From positions 1 to 7,090 of the forward strand of contig WQWK01000102.1 of assembly GCA_009785395.1 (NCBI GenBank): a stretch of DNA of 7,090 nucleotides, given 5' to 3'. Source of the DNA: Conexibacteraceae bacterium. GTDB taxonomy: Bacteria > Actinomycetota > Thermoleophilia > Solirubrobacterales > Solirubrobacteraceae. Positions within the stretch are counted from its first letter, which is position 1; every line of letters starts with the position of its first letter. Below the pieces are notes generated by a model. The model did no database searches, was not told the origin of the DNA, and saw nothing but the letters and a program-made list of their open reading frames with translations. Both the position numbers and the translations under genes were made by a program. Below, piece by piece: positions 6,654-7,090 of the stretch.

Positions 6654-7090
6654 GTGATCCTGATTGCGTATGACGGCTCGGACGACTCCAAGGCAGCGAT
6701 CGAGCAGGCGAGCAAGATGTTCCCCGGTGAGACGGCAACGATCCTGACGGTCTGGCAGCGCTTCATCGACACGATGGCACGCGTCGGCGCCGGTGTCGGC
6801 GTGGTCGTCGACTACGACGAGATCGACAAGGAGTCCGAGGCGGCCTCGGCCGAGAACGCGAAAGAGGGAGCGGCCTTTGCGAACGAGAGCGGACTGCAGG
6901 CCACCGGCAAGACGGTGGTGGTCGAGACCACGATCGCCGACGCGATCCTGACCGAGGCGGCGGCATCGGACGCGAGCCTGATCGTCTGCGGCAGCCGCGG
7001 CTACACGGGCATCAAGTCGCTGATGCTCGGCAGCGTCTCGCACAGCATCCTCCACCATGCCGACCTGCCGGTGGTCGTGGTGCCCTCCCC
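6654..7090 (+). CDS. Universal stress protein, UspA family (3' end outside window)
   Basis: The frame begins with GTG at 6654 and is open to the window edge; 145 codons are visible, about the full length of a single-domain UspA protein, so only a few residues and the stop should be missing. The start reads MILIAYDGSDDSKAAI, the typical first strand with the conserved Asp (D7). The C-terminal ATP-binding motif G-x2-G-x9-G-S is intact (G113, G116, G126, S127) in VCGSRGYTG and MLGSVSHSILHHA, followed by LPVVVVPS. It is therefore expected to be an ATP-binding cytoplasmic stress protein, probably a dimer with a Rossmann-like fold. It lies alone behind a long structured upstream region, which suggests separate, condition-dependent expression. 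Such proteins respond to starvation, hypoxia or redox stress in other actinobacteria; the signal here is unknown. Confidence 0.94.
   Translation, partial: MILIAYDGSDDSKAAIEQASKMFPGETATILTVWQRFIDTMARVGAGVGVVVDYDEIDKESEAASAENAKEGAAFANESGLQATGKTVVVETTIADAILTEAAASDASLIVCGSRGYTGIKSLMLGSVSHSILHHADLPVVVVPS

Noticed and set aside
6477..7058. 193-codon minus-strand frame antisense to uspA
   Set aside because: The plus strand gives a complete UspA motif set with a strong ribosome binding site; the minus frame has none.

Overview
The window is GC-rich (roughly two-thirds or more G+C by eye), and its reading frames prefer G or C at third codon positions, so long spurious ORFs appear in antisense frames. 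The gene content and protein flavour point to a high-GC actinobacterium. These include a two-domain glutamine-dependent NAD synthetase that closely resembles the mycobacterial enzyme as I remember it, a UDPGP-type UTP-glucose-1-phosphate uridylyltransferase, a NarL-type response regulator and a single-domain UspA. A soil Thermoleophilia (Solirubrobacter/Conexibacter-like) lineage is my guess, but the sequence does not prove it.

Layout. (1) Positions 2-1582, plus strand: the 3' part of a cell-wall-directed protein whose start lies upstream of the window. It has a phage/surface-type beta repeat, a Thr/Pro linker, a GH25-like TIM-barrel domain, a PG_binding_1 domain and a GAGGPP repeat tail. (2) Positions 1465-5513, minus strand: a three-gene operon in the order nadE, UDPGP-type uridylyltransferase and CYTH triphosphatase. 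nadE and the uridylyltransferase gene overlap by 11 nt; a 37-nt gap precedes the CYTH gene. The CYTH gene runs tail-to-tail into gene 1, and their last 118 bp overlap over an 18-bp tandem repeat that is translated on both strands. (3) Positions 5542-6168, plus strand: a NarL/FixJ response regulator, divergent from nadE with only 28 bp between the start codons. (4) Positions 6169-6653: a 485-bp non-coding stretch with a probable terminator, an 11-bp inverted repeat and a strong long palindrome containing two CGATATCG sites. (5) Positions 6654 to the window end, plus strand: a UspA-type stress protein with a GTG start and a good ribosome binding site; its last codons fall outside the window.

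Functionally, the minus-strand operon is housekeeping metabolism. NAD synthetase releases AMP and pyrophosphate, the uridylyltransferase makes UDP-glucose and pyrophosphate, and the CYTH protein probably hydrolyses triphosphate compounds. The response regulator has no partner kinase here. The uspA gene has its own long, structured upstream region. No CRISPR array, insertion sequence, tRNA or rRNA was seen. I do not see a clear new defence or mobile system. The most unusual items are the dual-strand coding repeat at 1478-1567 and the palindromic element upstream of uspA.
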